Origin: Porticoccaceae bacterium
GTDB lineage: Bacteria; Pseudomonadota; Gammaproteobacteria; Pseudomonadales; Porticoccaceae
Direction of reading: 5' to 3'
Assembly (NCBI GenBank): GCA_019090225.1
Contig: JAHRWI010000154.1
Span: 1-18,468, forward strand
Length of the DNA stretch: 18,468 bases
Shown here: positions 7,710 to 15,116 of the stretch, piece by piece
Position numbering within the stretch: position 1 is the stretch's first letter
How the letters are laid out: each line of letters begins with the position of its first letter
Made by a program: the position numbers and the translations under genes
Notes under the pieces: model-generated
What the model was told of the DNA's origin: nothing
Database searches by the model: none
Seen by the model: the letters and a program-made list of their open reading frames with translations, nothing else

Positions 7710-9173
7710 TCAACCCTTGCCGTCACTGTTCCGCTGACTGTCATCCAACCAATCACCGCCCAGCGCCAGATGTAGATTGATCCGTGCCGTCCAACTCGCG
7801 CGTTGTGCAGCCAGTAAGTTGCGCTCCGCGTTTTGTCTGCGTCGCTGGGTTTCCAAAACTTCGAGCAAGGTAGTTATCCCCCGCTGATAACGCTCCTGAC
7901 TAAGCGCTTCTGCCTGTCGCGCTGCCACCGCGCTGGCCTGCAGATTATCGACCTGGCGACGCAAATATTGTTCCTGTACAAGAGCCCTTTCGACGTCTGC
8001 CATCGCTCTCAATACAGTCTGAGCATATTGCCAGCTGAGTTCTCTGGCCTGGGATTCACGAACTCGAACCTGAGCTCGTAACCGTCCACCTTCAAACAGA
8101 CGTGAGTTGATGTTAGCCGCAATCAAGCCAATACCATTATTATTGGTCAGTAAACCACCCAATTGATCACTACTAAAACCTCTGCTCGCCGACAAGGTCA
8201 GATCAGGATACAAATCGGCAACTGCCACTCCAATACCGGCATTTGCCGCCATTAAGCGCAATTCACTGCCGACGATATCGGGTCGGCGATCAAGCAATCT
8301 GGCCGGTGTGCCGATACTGGGCACCTGGTTTCTCGGTAATAAGGGGAAACCTGCCTCGACAGTTTGCAGGGAACCTGGGCGCTGGTTTAACAAAACCTCA
8401 ATGCTGAGTAGGCTTTCTTTATATTGCTGCTCAAGCAAAGCCAGCTGAGCCAGAGCCGTGGTGGAGTTTTCCCTGGCGACATGAACGCTCACCGCAGAAG
8501 TGTTCTTGACACCAAGCTCATAACGACGGGACACCGTATTCAAGGTTTGTTGCCGACTTTTTACGATATCTTCCTGTATCTCAATTTCTCGGCTCAGTAA
8601 GGCCAGCACGACCCGCTGCCTGACCAGTTCTGCGATCAATGACAACTCAAGGCTACGCAAATCATTAGCACTCGCTAAAGCGCTGTATTCAGCCGATTCA
8701 ACCGCGCGGCGGGTGCGGCCAAATATGTCAATCTGCCAGGAGGCCACACCGCTGAGGCCAGCATTTGATCGATAAGAACGCGCGGTGTCATCAATCAAGC
8801 CAGGTGAAAAACTCCGCTTTGCATCGCTGATAATACCGAATGTCGGCCTCCAGACCGCTTGTTGGATATTCACCAATTCACGGGCCTGGACTAACCTTTC
8901 CGCCGCAGCTTTCAGATCGAGATTGCCAGCCACAAGTTGCTCTACCCAACTATCAAGCACCTGATCACTGTAACTGCGCCACCACTGCGTAAGCCCGTCC
9001 CCATCCTCATTAGTGGTTTTTTCAGGCGATAATCCCGAGGAAAACAACAACTCGGAGGAGAGATAGTCAGGAGATAGGGAGGCCTGGCTGGCTGGTCGTG
9101 AATAATCAGGACCTACTGAGCAACTCGTTATCAAAACCACAACGGTGAGCACAACGGTTAAGTATCTGAACAA
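7710..9173 (-). CDS. Outer membrane efflux lipoprotein (NodT/OprM family)
   Basis: This 487-residue outer membrane channel of a tripartite RND system is the first gene of the operon. The N-terminus is a lipoprotein signal ending ITSC (Cys18), followed by SVGPDYSRPA, the classic start of NodT/OprM-type factors. Two OEP repeats follow: NLDLKAAAERLVQARELV, then IDIFGRTRRAVESAEYSALA in the first half, and LLDRRPDIVGSELRLMAANA near the middle. The C-terminal half ends with an ERYQRGITTLLEVLETQRR-type segment. All expected parts are present. The start is TTG at 9173, directly preceded by an in-frame TAG and with GGGG 8 bases upstream, so no longer form is possible. No regulator gene lies next to the operon. 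Confidence 0.92.
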   Translation of the reverse strand: MFRYLTVVLTVVVLITSCSVGPDYSRPASQASLSPDYLSSELLFSSGLSPEKTTNEDGDGLTQWWRSYSDQVLDSWVEQLVAGNLDLKAAAERLVQARELVNIQQAVWRPTFGIISDAKRSFSPGLIDDTARSYRSNAGLSGVASWQIDIFGRTRRAVESAEYSALASANDLRSLELSLIAELVRQRVVLALLSREIEIQEDIVKSRQQTLNTVSRRYELGVKNTSAVSVHVARENSTTALAQLALLEQQYKESLLSIEVLLNQRPGSLQTVEAGFPLLPRNQVPSIGTPARLLDRRPDIVGSELRLMAANAGIGVAVADLYPDLTLSASRGFSSDQLGGLLTNNNGIGLIAANINSRLFEGGRLRAQVRVRESQARELSWQYAQTVLRAMADVERALVQEQYLRRQVDNLQASAVAARQAEALSQERYQRGITTLLEVLETQRRRQNAERNLLAAQRASWTARINLHLALGGDWLDDSQRNSDGKG

Positions 9174-9207
9174 CTAAATAGCCCCACAATCAAATTATTG
9201 GCTGTTA

Positions 9208-9223
9208 AGATCCGGCTCGATCT
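9208..9223. promoter_or_regulatory. Possible operator palindrome ahead of the RND operon
   Basis: AGATC and GATCT flank a 6-base centre (CGGCTC), 35 bases upstream of the outer membrane factor's TTG. The position would suit a repressor site for the efflux operon, but 5-bp arms are weak evidence and no regulator gene is adjacent. Confidence 0.25.
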
Positions 9224-9492
9224 AAATCAGCAGCCCACTGCCTGCACCCGGTAAGAACTACGATCATCGACAAGTACCTGGCCACATTCGTTCTAGATAA
9301 GTGTCCGCAAAGACCTGCTTCCGAAGCCCCTTTTTCCTGGTCAATAAGCCAGCTGTCCAACTATACATTGTCGTCATTTCAATGTGTCGCTTATGTCCAA
9401 ACACTGGCACTATCGCCGTCTCATTTATAAAAATATCTCACCTTTTTAAAACTGCCATAAGCTATGTAAAACCACTGACACTTTATCTTGAA

Positions 9493-9521
9493 TTGACCTT
9501 ACACACCCTAGCGTCTAGTAT
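9493..9521 (+). promoter_or_regulatory. Sigma70-type promoter for the amidohydrolase gene
   Basis: TTGACC (9493-9498) and TAGTAT (9516-9521) are separated by exactly 17 bases, giving a 5/6 -35 and a 4/6 -10. A transcript would begin near 9528, about 50 bases before the ATG at 9579. A GGAG ribosome site lies at 9568-9571, 7 bases before the ATG. Confidence 0.55.
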
Positions 9522-9578
9522 CAGTGAGCTGAATTTTAACCATCCCACTACAGCTTATTCATCCACTGGAGAACTCCT

Positions 9579-10694
9579 ATGAAGTCCTGCATATCAGCAG
9601 ATTCCCATATTGTTGAGCCACCTAACTGCTATATCGATTTTATTGATCCAAAATATCGGGCCACCGCGCCGCGTCAGGAAAAAAACAAACACGGCGTCGA
9701 TGCCTTCGTTGTTGAAGGTATGAAAAACCCGCTGCCCCTGGGCTTACTTGCTGGTGCCGGGGTTCCCACCGCTGAATTACGCATCCAGCGCAACGCCAAT
9801 TTTGATGAACTGCCACAAGCAGCGTGGAATCCTGGCCCCCGCCTCGCGATCCAGGATGAAGAAGATATATGCGCCGAAATCATCTACGCCTCAGTAGGCA
9901 TGGTCCTGTGTGGACTTGAGGATTACGCTTATAAATCCGCCTGCTTTAATGCCTATAACCGCTGGCTTCAAAGTTTTTGCAGCGAAGCTCCAACTCGCCT
10001 CTACGGCCTGGCCCAAACCTCTGGCGGATCCATTGATGAGATGATCGGTGATTTTAAGCGCGCCAAAGAAATGGGCATGGTTGGCATGATGATGACCGGC
10101 AACCCTCAGTACGAAGATTACGATCACCCCGATTATGATGCCTTGTGGCAATGCGCGGTTGATCTCGACCTGCCGATTTGCTTCCACATCCTGACCATGA
10201 AAGGTCACGACGTAGCTTCAGTATTTAAGCCACCACGCGGACATACCGCAAACGGCTTTATGAACCTTATTCGTGGCGTACAGGATATTATCGGGCTATT
10301 TTTGTTTGGCGGTGTATTTGAACGCCATCCGAAATTAAAATTGGTTGTCGCTGAAGGAGATGCCGGTTGGGTGCCTCACTATATGGCTCGGGCTGATCAC
10401 AATGCCGAACGACTCGGCACCGGCCTGGAGCGCATCATATCTAAACCACCTAGCCACTATGTGCGGGAAAATATCTGGTTTACTTTCCAGGATGATGAAA
10501 CGGCCTATGAGTCACCAAAGCTCGTCAACAATAACAAGTTGGTTTGGGCCAGTGATTATCCCCACACGGATTCCACTTACCCCCGTTCTCAGCAAGTCCT
10601 GGCTCAGCAAATGGCCCATTTAACCGAGGCGCAGAAAAATGCCATCGTTCACGACAACGTTGCAGCGGCATTTAACCTGCCCGGTGTTGGTTAA
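9579..10694 (+). CDS. Amidohydrolase-family (Amidohydro_2) metal-dependent hydrolase
   Basis: This 371-residue TIM-barrel hydrolase belongs to the ACMSD/2-pyrone dicarboxylate hydrolase type. Metal-site motifs are DSH at 8-10 (in SADSHIVEPP), LPICFH (His203), GGVFERHPKLKLVVAEGDAG (244-263) with HYMARADH following, and WASDYPHTDS (Asp326, His329). No signal peptide is present, so it should be cytoplasmic. Relatives hydrolyse or decarboxylate ring-cleavage products and other carboxylates; many are annotated only as 'amidohydrolase', and the substrate here is not readable. Start: ATG at 9579 with GGAG 7 bases upstream. It is a single-gene transcript ending in the strong terminator at 10769-10817. 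Confidence 0.9.
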   Translation: MKSCISADSHIVEPPNCYIDFIDPKYRATAPRQEKNKHGVDAFVVEGMKNPLPLGLLAGAGVPTAELRIQRNANFDELPQAAWNPGPRLAIQDEEDICAEIIYASVGMVLCGLEDYAYKSACFNAYNRWLQSFCSEAPTRLYGLAQTSGGSIDEMIGDFKRAKEMGMVGMMMTGNPQYEDYDHPDYDALWQCAVDLDLPICFHILTMKGHDVASVFKPPRGHTANGFMNLIRGVQDIIGLFLFGGVFERHPKLKLVVAEGDAGWVPHYMARADHNAERLGTGLERIISKPPSHYVRENIWFTFQDDETAYESPKLVNNNKLVWASDYPHTDSTYPRSQQVLAQQMAHLTEAQKNAIVHDNVAAAFNLPGVG

Positions 10695-10713
10695 GGGGGT
10701 ACTGGCGTATTGG

Positions 10714-10735
10714 CTAACTGGAGACTAACTAGAGA
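10714..10735 (+). repeat. Two tandem 11-bp repeats after the amidohydrolase stop
   Basis: CTAACTGGAGA and CTAACTAGAGA abut directly (10/11 identical), followed by a more decayed TAGCTAGTCGG. They lie about 20 bases after the stop codon and before the terminator. Confidence 0.5.
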
Positions 10736-10768
10736 TAGCTAGTCGGCGGAAACGCTTAAAGCGCTACC

Positions 10769-10817
10769 AAACCCCTGATCTGACAGATAGATAATTTATC
10801 TGTCAGATCAGGGGTTT
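10769..10817 (+). terminator. Very strong rho-independent terminator between convergent genes
   Basis: A perfect 21-bp inverted repeat (10769-10789 with 10797-10817) encloses a 7-base loop. The rightward side ends GGGGTTTTTTATT, giving a run of T residues, so it terminates the amidohydrolase transcript. In the leftward direction the stem begins just past the DUF1329 stop (10824-10822) and is followed by TTTGGT. It may therefore also act, less efficiently, for that gene. The stem is unusually long and perfect for a terminator. Confidence 0.92.
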
Positions 10818-10821
10818 TTTA

Positions 10822-12252
10822 TTATTGATTTGCTGTAATTTGGAAGCTCTTCTCGGCCTCTGGCAAGGCCACGCTGGGATCATTTAATACCGGTGATTCG
10901 GCTTGATCATCAAATACTAGATGCCCCCGCGCTTCCTGCTCCGCCATTCTTCGGGTAACAAATTCCGGAACATTAATTTTCCTTGAATCCGGAAATTTTC
11001 CCTCGTACAAACGCGGCCTCAAATAATACTGTTCAGGCGACTGAACCAGCGCCTGGCTCTTTCGCAAAGGTGACTTCAACCAGTTGCGGCGCATAAAGTC
11101 CGGACGGAATACCAGGTTGCCCTCCTCCGCAGAAATATCAATTACCTGCGGGGCATCATGGAGGGTATAACTCATCAGGTCGACTCGGGGATCATAATAA
11201 GTCGTAATAAGCTTACTATAGCCTTGCTCGCCCTTTGCCGGATTGGCATGCCAGCCGATCCGTTCTTCAATCAAAATCAGCTCACCGGCCTCGTTGTAAG
11301 ATTCCAGGCGCAGGGGGTAAAAGTACTGCTGATCCATCCAAATAAGTACCTTTCGATCATAATAACCTTTGAGCCAGTCATCCTTGGGTATCGCCTCAAC
11401 AACGAAACAGGGTACGCCGCCAGAGGCAGTGTATGCCGGATAATCATCGCCCATTAGCTTGATATCTGCCGCTGCCTTTTGATAATAACTGCCATTGGGC
11501 CGCCGCAGGGTGATACCGGGGCGAGTGTTGGGAAAGCGCACAGTCTCCTCCAGCACATCAGCACCAAGCAACCTTGGCGAAAACTCCCAGGCATCGCGCC
11601 CAACAATCACATCGAAAGATTGAGGGTTATTTTGAAAAGGCACATCACGCTGGGGCTGGGGAATTCTGCGCACTCGCCGCAGACCCGGTGTGTAGACAAA
11701 CATATCGAGGCGCGTCTTCAGGTCTTGGTCCGAACGCTTCACATGCCACATATGCTGTTGACCGGCAATTCTCGGTGGGTAGGTGAAGTGGTGAATCATT
11801 TTCACATAGCTCTCACCGGGGGGCGTTTCAATCTGGCCTTGAACACCCGGCGCTGGTGCGACCCACTGCTTATAGGTAATCGTGACGCCCTGATCCATGT
11901 AGCCGGCACCGGTCATCGAACCATAAACATCGACAATAACGCTGGACCAGCGAGCATGCTGGGTAAACTCCATAGCACGGTAGGTCATCTCTTCAACGGT
12001 AAACGGCGCAGCAAAGGGGTAGGGTTCAGCCGGTATATAGGGGATCTTACTATCACGAGGTCCAGGACCTCGAAGATCAAGCCGGGCGAGTTCATGGGGT
12101 AGCAGCTCGCCGACTGATCGCCAGCTTTTGGCTTCTGCTGCTAGCGTGGTCACGGAAATCGCACTTATCAGCAGTAGAAAAGCTGCCCCTAAGTTTCGAA
12201 GGCCCAAATTTCTAACCCTTGTACTTACAATATTTGACTCTCTTTTTGCCAT
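10822..12252 (-). CDS. DUF1329 domain exported protein
   Basis: This is a protein of about 476 residues with a signal peptide (hydrophobic stretch near 10-26, AAEA before the mature part), followed by a single DUF1329 domain over nearly its whole length. Typical features are the early WRSVGELLPHELARLDLRGP region, repeated Tyr/Trp/Arg-rich beta segments, MWHVKRSDQDLKTRLDMFVY, and DYPAYTASGGVPCFVVEA. From memory, this family has an outer-membrane LolB/LolA-like sorting fold and often accompanies DUF1302 and MMPL-type genes in loci for hydrophobic substrates. No DUF1302 gene is adjacent here. Its role is probably lipid or hydrophobic-compound handling in the cell envelope. Start: ATG at 12252 with a GAG 8 bases upstream; a TTG at 12288 (12 residues longer) has no ribosome site. 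It converges on the amidohydrolase gene. Confidence 0.88.
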   Translation of the reverse strand: MAKRESNIVSTRVRNLGLRNLGAAFLLLISAISVTTLAAEAKSWRSVGELLPHELARLDLRGPGPRDSKIPYIPAEPYPFAAPFTVEEMTYRAMEFTQHARWSSVIVDVYGSMTGAGYMDQGVTITYKQWVAPAPGVQGQIETPPGESYVKMIHHFTYPPRIAGQQHMWHVKRSDQDLKTRLDMFVYTPGLRRVRRIPQPQRDVPFQNNPQSFDVIVGRDAWEFSPRLLGADVLEETVRFPNTRPGITLRRPNGSYYQKAAADIKLMGDDYPAYTASGGVPCFVVEAIPKDDWLKGYYDRKVLIWMDQQYFYPLRLESYNEAGELILIEERIGWHANPAKGEQGYSKLITTYYDPRVDLMSYTLHDAPQVIDISAEEGNLVFRPDFMRRNWLKSPLRKSQALVQSPEQYYLRPRLYEGKFPDSRKINVPEFVTRRMAEQEARGHLVFDDQAESPVLNDPSVALPEAEKSFQITANQ

Positions 12253-12369
12253 GTCGCCATCTCGTCTCTTTATCTTATTCGAACTCAATTTAAATACCCA
12301 AATCCATTAATGTAACATTCACGCTATAGCCTCTTCCGACAACATACTTCTGGACACACGGCTGCAGAC

Positions 12370-12397
12370 CAATGATCGGCTAAGCCAAAGATCATTG
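12370..12397. promoter_or_regulatory. 8-bp inverted repeat, possible operator or leader hairpin for the DUF1329 gene
   Basis: CAATGATC and GATCATTG flank 12 bases, which themselves contain a small GGC/GCC hairpin. It lies about 120 bases upstream of the DUF1329 ATG. It could be a dimeric regulator site or a cruciform RNA element; nothing identifies a binding protein. Confidence 0.35.
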
Positions 12398-12440
12398 CCT
12401 GGTCGGTATAACTTAACGGTAATTTTTTATTATGTAGTCG

Positions 12441-12465
12441 GCGTACTGCACGAACGGCAGCACGC
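12441..12465. other. Imperfect hairpin in the dsbC-DUF1329 spacer
   Basis: GCGT-A-CTGC pairs with GCAG-C-ACGC across a 7-base loop (12450-12456), with one A/C mismatch. No run of T follows on either strand, so it is not a standard terminator. Confidence 0.35.
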
Positions 12466-12537
12466 TAGGTAACTATTAACCAAGTGCCTATTACCTATAA
12501 AAAACGCAGTTTAGCATTACCTGTCGCGAGATAGCCA

Positions 12538-12602
12538 AACTAGCACTGCCTTTAAGCCTGGGGGGAGTAGCCCCAGAAAATATTCTATGGCAGTTAACTA
12601 GC
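12538..12602. repeat. Inverted-repeat unit flanked by 7-bp direct repeats (MITE-like or structured RNA)
   Basis: AACTAGC occurs identically at 12538-12544 and 12596-12602. Just inside are ACTGCC (12545-12550) and its complement GGCAGT (12589-12594), and nested within is a 6-bp hairpin CTGGGG/CCCCAG (12558-12576). Direct repeats outside terminal inverted repeats look like a tiny transposon-derived unit of 51 bp. Equally, because CTAG is self-complementary, the whole may be one folded RNA. Confidence 0.35.
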
Positions 12603-12669
12603 GCTCAAGTTGTAGCAAATAGCCTTCGCCAGAAGAAAGCTCAGCCGATCAATTGCCGAATCAATGCCA

Positions 12670-13440
12670 TTACTCTACACTGAGTAGACGAGCCAGATCC
12701 GCCGCTGGTCGATAGCCAGGTAACAAATTACCGTCGGCAAGCAAAATAGCTGGGGTGCCATTTACGCCCATCACTTGCCCCAGCTGATATTGGGCAGCCA
12801 CGGGATTATCGGCACATTGATTAGCCTCTACCTGGCCTCCATTTTTTAACTCGGTCAAGGTTTCTCCCGGCGTATCAGAACACCACGCAGAAACAAGTTT
12901 GTCATAGGAGGGAGAACCAATACCGGCTCTTGGGAACGCCAGGTAGCGCACTTCGATACCTCGGCTATTGAGGTCAGGTACTTCCTTATGAAGCTTTCGA
13001 CAATAACCGCAATCGATATCAGTAAACACATTGATAACACTTTTAGCCGGCCCTGCCGCTGGGAAGACAATCATATCTTTGACATTAAGCTCTGCCAGTA
13101 ACTGCTTACGTGTGCCGACCATGGCCTGCTCCCGAAGATTCACAAATCGGCCAGCCTTGATTTGATACATATCCCCGTCAAAAAAGTATTCGCCATTTTT
13201 AGCCACATAAAGCACCGGCCCGCCGATTACCTGAACCTCATAAATGTCATTTATCGGGCTGGGGCTTACGGCCCCGTATTTAAGGTCTGGACGGGCTGTT
13301 TTTAGCATGGCGATAATAGCCGCACTAACGTTTCCATCAACACTCCCGGTTTGCTCGGACTCAGCATGCACCATTGCGCCGGTGCCAAATAAAACTAGGC
13401 CCGCTAGCACCAGAACATTCAAAACGTACTTTTTATACAT
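12670..13440 (-). CDS. dsbC: Thiol:disulfide interchange protein DsbC
   Basis: This 256-residue periplasmic disulfide isomerase repairs wrongly paired cysteines in exported proteins and is kept reduced by DsbD. A signal peptide covers about residues 1-26 (ends VHAES). The N-terminal dimerisation domain follows, with YEVQVIGGPVLYVAKNGEY and the FFDGDMYQI segment. The thioredoxin domain has FTDIDCGYC with the active site CGYC at 144-147. A second cysteine pair sits at 187 and 209, and the cis-proline loop is GTPA (Pro230). Length matches the family. Start: ATG at 13440 with AAGAG 8-9 bases upstream. It lies 88 bases after xerD on the same strand, the order seen in Pseudomonas. Confidence 0.95.
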   Translation of the reverse strand: MYKKYVLNVLVLAGLVLFGTGAMVHAESEQTGSVDGNVSAAIIAMLKTARPDLKYGAVSPSPINDIYEVQVIGGPVLYVAKNGEYFFDGDMYQIKAGRFVNLREQAMVGTRKQLLAELNVKDMIVFPAAGPAKSVINVFTDIDCGYCRKLHKEVPDLNSRGIEVRYLAFPRAGIGSPSYDKLVSAWCSDTPGETLTELKNGGQVEANQCADNPVAAQYQLGQVMGVNGTPAILLADGNLLPGYRPAADLARLLSVE

Positions 13441-13528
13441 AGTTATCTCTTAATTTATATATCGTCGCGTTTGAGTGTAAAGCATCGCTTCCGTTCCCTG
13501 CAAAAAACTTGCTGTCGATCCGGGAAAG

Positions 13529-14452
13529 CTAACCACGGGGATGATGCTCGGTGTGTAATGCCTTCATCCTACTACGGGCAACATGGGTGTAAATTTGTGT
13601 AGTAGACAAATCACTGTGCCCCAGCAGCAACTGTACCACTCTCAGGTCAGCGCCATGGTTAAGGAGATGTGTTGCAAAAGCGTGACGCAGTACGTGGGGT
13701 GATAATGGTTTATCGATACCTGCCACACTCGCCCAATGTTTGATCCGATGCCAGAATGTTTGCCGGGTCATCTGCTGGCCTCGACTACTAGGGAACAACA
13801 CTTCAATCTGCTTGCCAGCGAGTAGCTCTGGACGCGCCTGCCGATGATAATTAAGTAGCCAGTCAATCGCCTCTTCACCCATCGGCACCAGGCGTTCTTT
13901 GTCGCCTTTACCGATCACCCGTACCACGCCCTGACGTAGGTTCACCTGGGACAAACTCAAGCCAATCAGTTCTGATACCCGCAGGCCAGTGGCATATAAC
14001 AGCTCAATCATGGCTTTATCTCGCAGACCGATAGCGGTATTAACATCCGGCGCGGCCAGTAGCAGTCCGATATCATCTTCGGTGAGACTTTTAGGTAAGG
14101 GGCGACCCAGCTTTGGACTTTCAATCAAGGCTGTTGGATTGCTTAAAATTTTATTTTCCCGGAGACAATAATTGAAAAAACCCCTTAAGCATGACAGGGC
14201 TCTAGCAATAGACCGAGGGCTAACAGCCTGTTCGATACGAGAGGCGAAGTAAGCTTGCAGTGAGGCTTCATCAGCAAGCAGCAAACCCTGGCCCTGAGCC
14301 TGTAACCAATGACTGCAGGCTTTCAAGTCCCGACGATAGGACGCCAGGGTATTATCGCTGAGTCCACGCTCCAACCACAGGGCATCCAGGTATTGAGCAA
14401 TCAGTGCCCGCTCTGGGTCGGGCTTTAATGATACTTCTGCATCCTGAGCCAT
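13529..14452 (-). CDS. xerD: Site-specific tyrosine recombinase XerD
   Basis: This 307-residue recombinase acts with XerC at the dif site near the terminus to resolve chromosome dimers, under FtsK control. The N-terminal SAM-like core-binding domain covers about 13-105 (ERGLSDNTLASYRRDLKACSHWL). The catalytic domain has all expected residues: Arg158 in ATGLRVSELIGL, Lys182 in GKGDKER, His253 and Arg256 in SPHVLRHAFATHLLNHGADL, His279 in LLGHSDLST, and nucleophile Tyr288 in QIYTHV. XerD rather than XerC is inferred from sequence character and from the dsbC neighbour. Start: ATG at 14452. No dif-like site was recognised in this window. Confidence 0.95.
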   Translation of the reverse strand: MAQDAEVSLKPDPERALIAQYLDALWLERGLSDNTLASYRRDLKACSHWLQAQGQGLLLADEASLQAYFASRIEQAVSPRSIARALSCLRGFFNYCLRENKILSNPTALIESPKLGRPLPKSLTEDDIGLLLAAPDVNTAIGLRDKAMIELLYATGLRVSELIGLSLSQVNLRQGVVRVIGKGDKERLVPMGEEAIDWLLNYHRQARPELLAGKQIEVLFPSSRGQQMTRQTFWHRIKHWASVAGIDKPLSPHVLRHAFATHLLNHGADLRVVQLLLGHSDLSTTQIYTHVARSRMKALHTEHHPRG

Positions 14453-14557
14453 AGCACAATATCTAACTAACGACGATTAACCTCAGTCGGTATTGACCAT
14501 CGAGGCTTTAAAATGGGCTTAGTGTAACGCGTTTCGGTACCTTGCCCTGATAGCTTC

Positions 14558-14579
14558 AACTTCGGAAACGAAGTTTCCG
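14558..14579. other. Two overlapping, mutually exclusive 7-bp hairpins upstream of xerD
   Basis: AACTTCG (14558-14564) pairs with CGAAGTT (14569-14575) across a GAAA tetraloop. Alternatively CGGAAAC (14563-14569) pairs with GTTTCCG (14573-14579) across three bases. The two cannot form together. It lies in the 5' region of xerD about 110 bases before the ATG. Confidence 0.4.
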
Positions 14580-14609
14580 TCAAATCCACTGATCGTAAAT
14601 TTCTGGCAG

Positions 14610-14637
14610 AAAAAAAGCGGCTTACGCCGCTTTTTTT
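14610..14637 (-). terminator. Rho-independent terminator after rplS
   Basis: Seven A, then GCGGC, loop TTAC, GCCGC and seven T form a 12-bp stem with a U-tract in both directions. It lies 56 bases beyond the rplS stop on the minus strand and ends the rpsP-rimM-trmD-rplS transcript. This implies that xerD-dsbC use their own promoter in 14453-14609, which I could not pinpoint. Confidence 0.93.
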
Positions 14638-14692
14638 ACCTTCATGCCTTCCATACCTTCGTTGCCTCTAGTACATCGGGCAGGCAAGGCTA

Positions 14693-15043
14693 TTAAAGCT
14701 TTTCCTTAATACGTGCTGCGCGACCAGAGAGCTCACGTAAGTAGTACAGCTTCGCTTGTCGAACATCGCCTCGGCGTTTCACTGTAATACTTTCAAGCAG
14801 GGTGCTATAGGTCTGGAAAGTTCGCTCAACACCGATACCACTAGAAATTTTGCGCACCGTAAACGCAGAATTGATACCGCGATTACGAATACCCAGCACC
14901 ACGCCTTCAAAGGCCTGAAGACGTTCACGATCACCTTCTTTCACTTTAACCTGAACAACCACAGTGTCACCCGGGCTGAACGCAGGAATTTCTTTACCCA
15001 TCTGCTCAGCTTCTAGCTCAGCAATAATATTGTTCTTACTCAT
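14693..15043 (-). CDS. rplS: 50S ribosomal protein L19
   Basis: This 116-residue protein of the large subunit sits at the 30S-50S interface. It is recognised across its full length: FSPGDTVVVQVKVKEGDRERLQAFEG, then VVLGIRNRGINSAFTVRKISSGIGVERTF, and the basic tail ITVKRRGDVRQAKLYYLRELSGRAARIKEKL. Length matches the family. Start: ATG at 15043 with AGGAGC 6 bases upstream. It is the last gene of the rpsP operon and is followed by the strong terminator at 14610-14637. The 107-bp gap from trmD contains a three-copy tandem repeat. Confidence 0.97.
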   Translation of the reverse strand: MSKNNIIAELEAEQMGKEIPAFSPGDTVVVQVKVKEGDRERLQAFEGVVLGIRNRGINSAFTVRKISSGIGVERTFQTYSTLLESITVKRRGDVRQAKLYYLRELSGRAARIKEKL

Positions 15044-15116
15044 GACCTGCTCCTGGTAGGTTCCGTGGTCGATTAGGCGACCGACTTGCTAATGTTAGTT
15101 TACTAATAATCATTTC

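Larger units (their letters stand above)
9174..9578. other. Divergent intergenic region between RND operon and amidohydrolase
   Basis: This 405-bp spacer must hold the promoters of both the leftward efflux operon and the rightward amidohydrolase gene. I see a good rightward promoter (9493-9521) and a short operator-like palindrome (9208-9223) 35 bases ahead of the efflux start. I see no convincing -35/-10 pair for the leftward operon. An open frame of 93 codons on the plus strand (9301-9582) lacks coding character and runs into the amidohydrolase start. Confidence 0.6.
12253..12669. other. 417-bp gene-free spacer rich in inverted repeats
   Basis: No credible ORF is present in either strand. 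The region holds at least three inverted repeats: 12370-12397, 12441-12465 and a nested structure at 12538-12602. I found no convincing promoter or U-tract terminator. It separates the conserved dsbC end from the accessory DUF1329 gene and is therefore where conserved gene order breaks. Confidence 0.6.

Noticed and set aside
9301..9582. 93-codon plus-strand open frame in the RND-amidohydrolase spacer
   Set aside because: It starts with GTG without a ribosome site, contains the good promoter for the next gene, overlaps the amidohydrolase start and resembles no protein.
11479..12102. 207-codon open frame antisense to the DUF1329 gene
   Set aside because: The length is striking, but the minus-strand frame has clear DUF1329 character and a signal peptide; the antisense product has no recognisable motif and no ribosome site was evident.
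12441..12465. Hairpin considered as the dsbC terminator
   Set aside because: No T-rich tract follows it on the minus strand, and it is more than 200 bases past the dsbC stop.
14638..14692. Possible 17-bp tandem repeat (ACCTTCATGCC / ACCTTCGTTGCC) after rplS
   Set aside because: Only about 11 of 17 positions match when the units are placed end to end, too weak to claim alongside the four clearer repeats.
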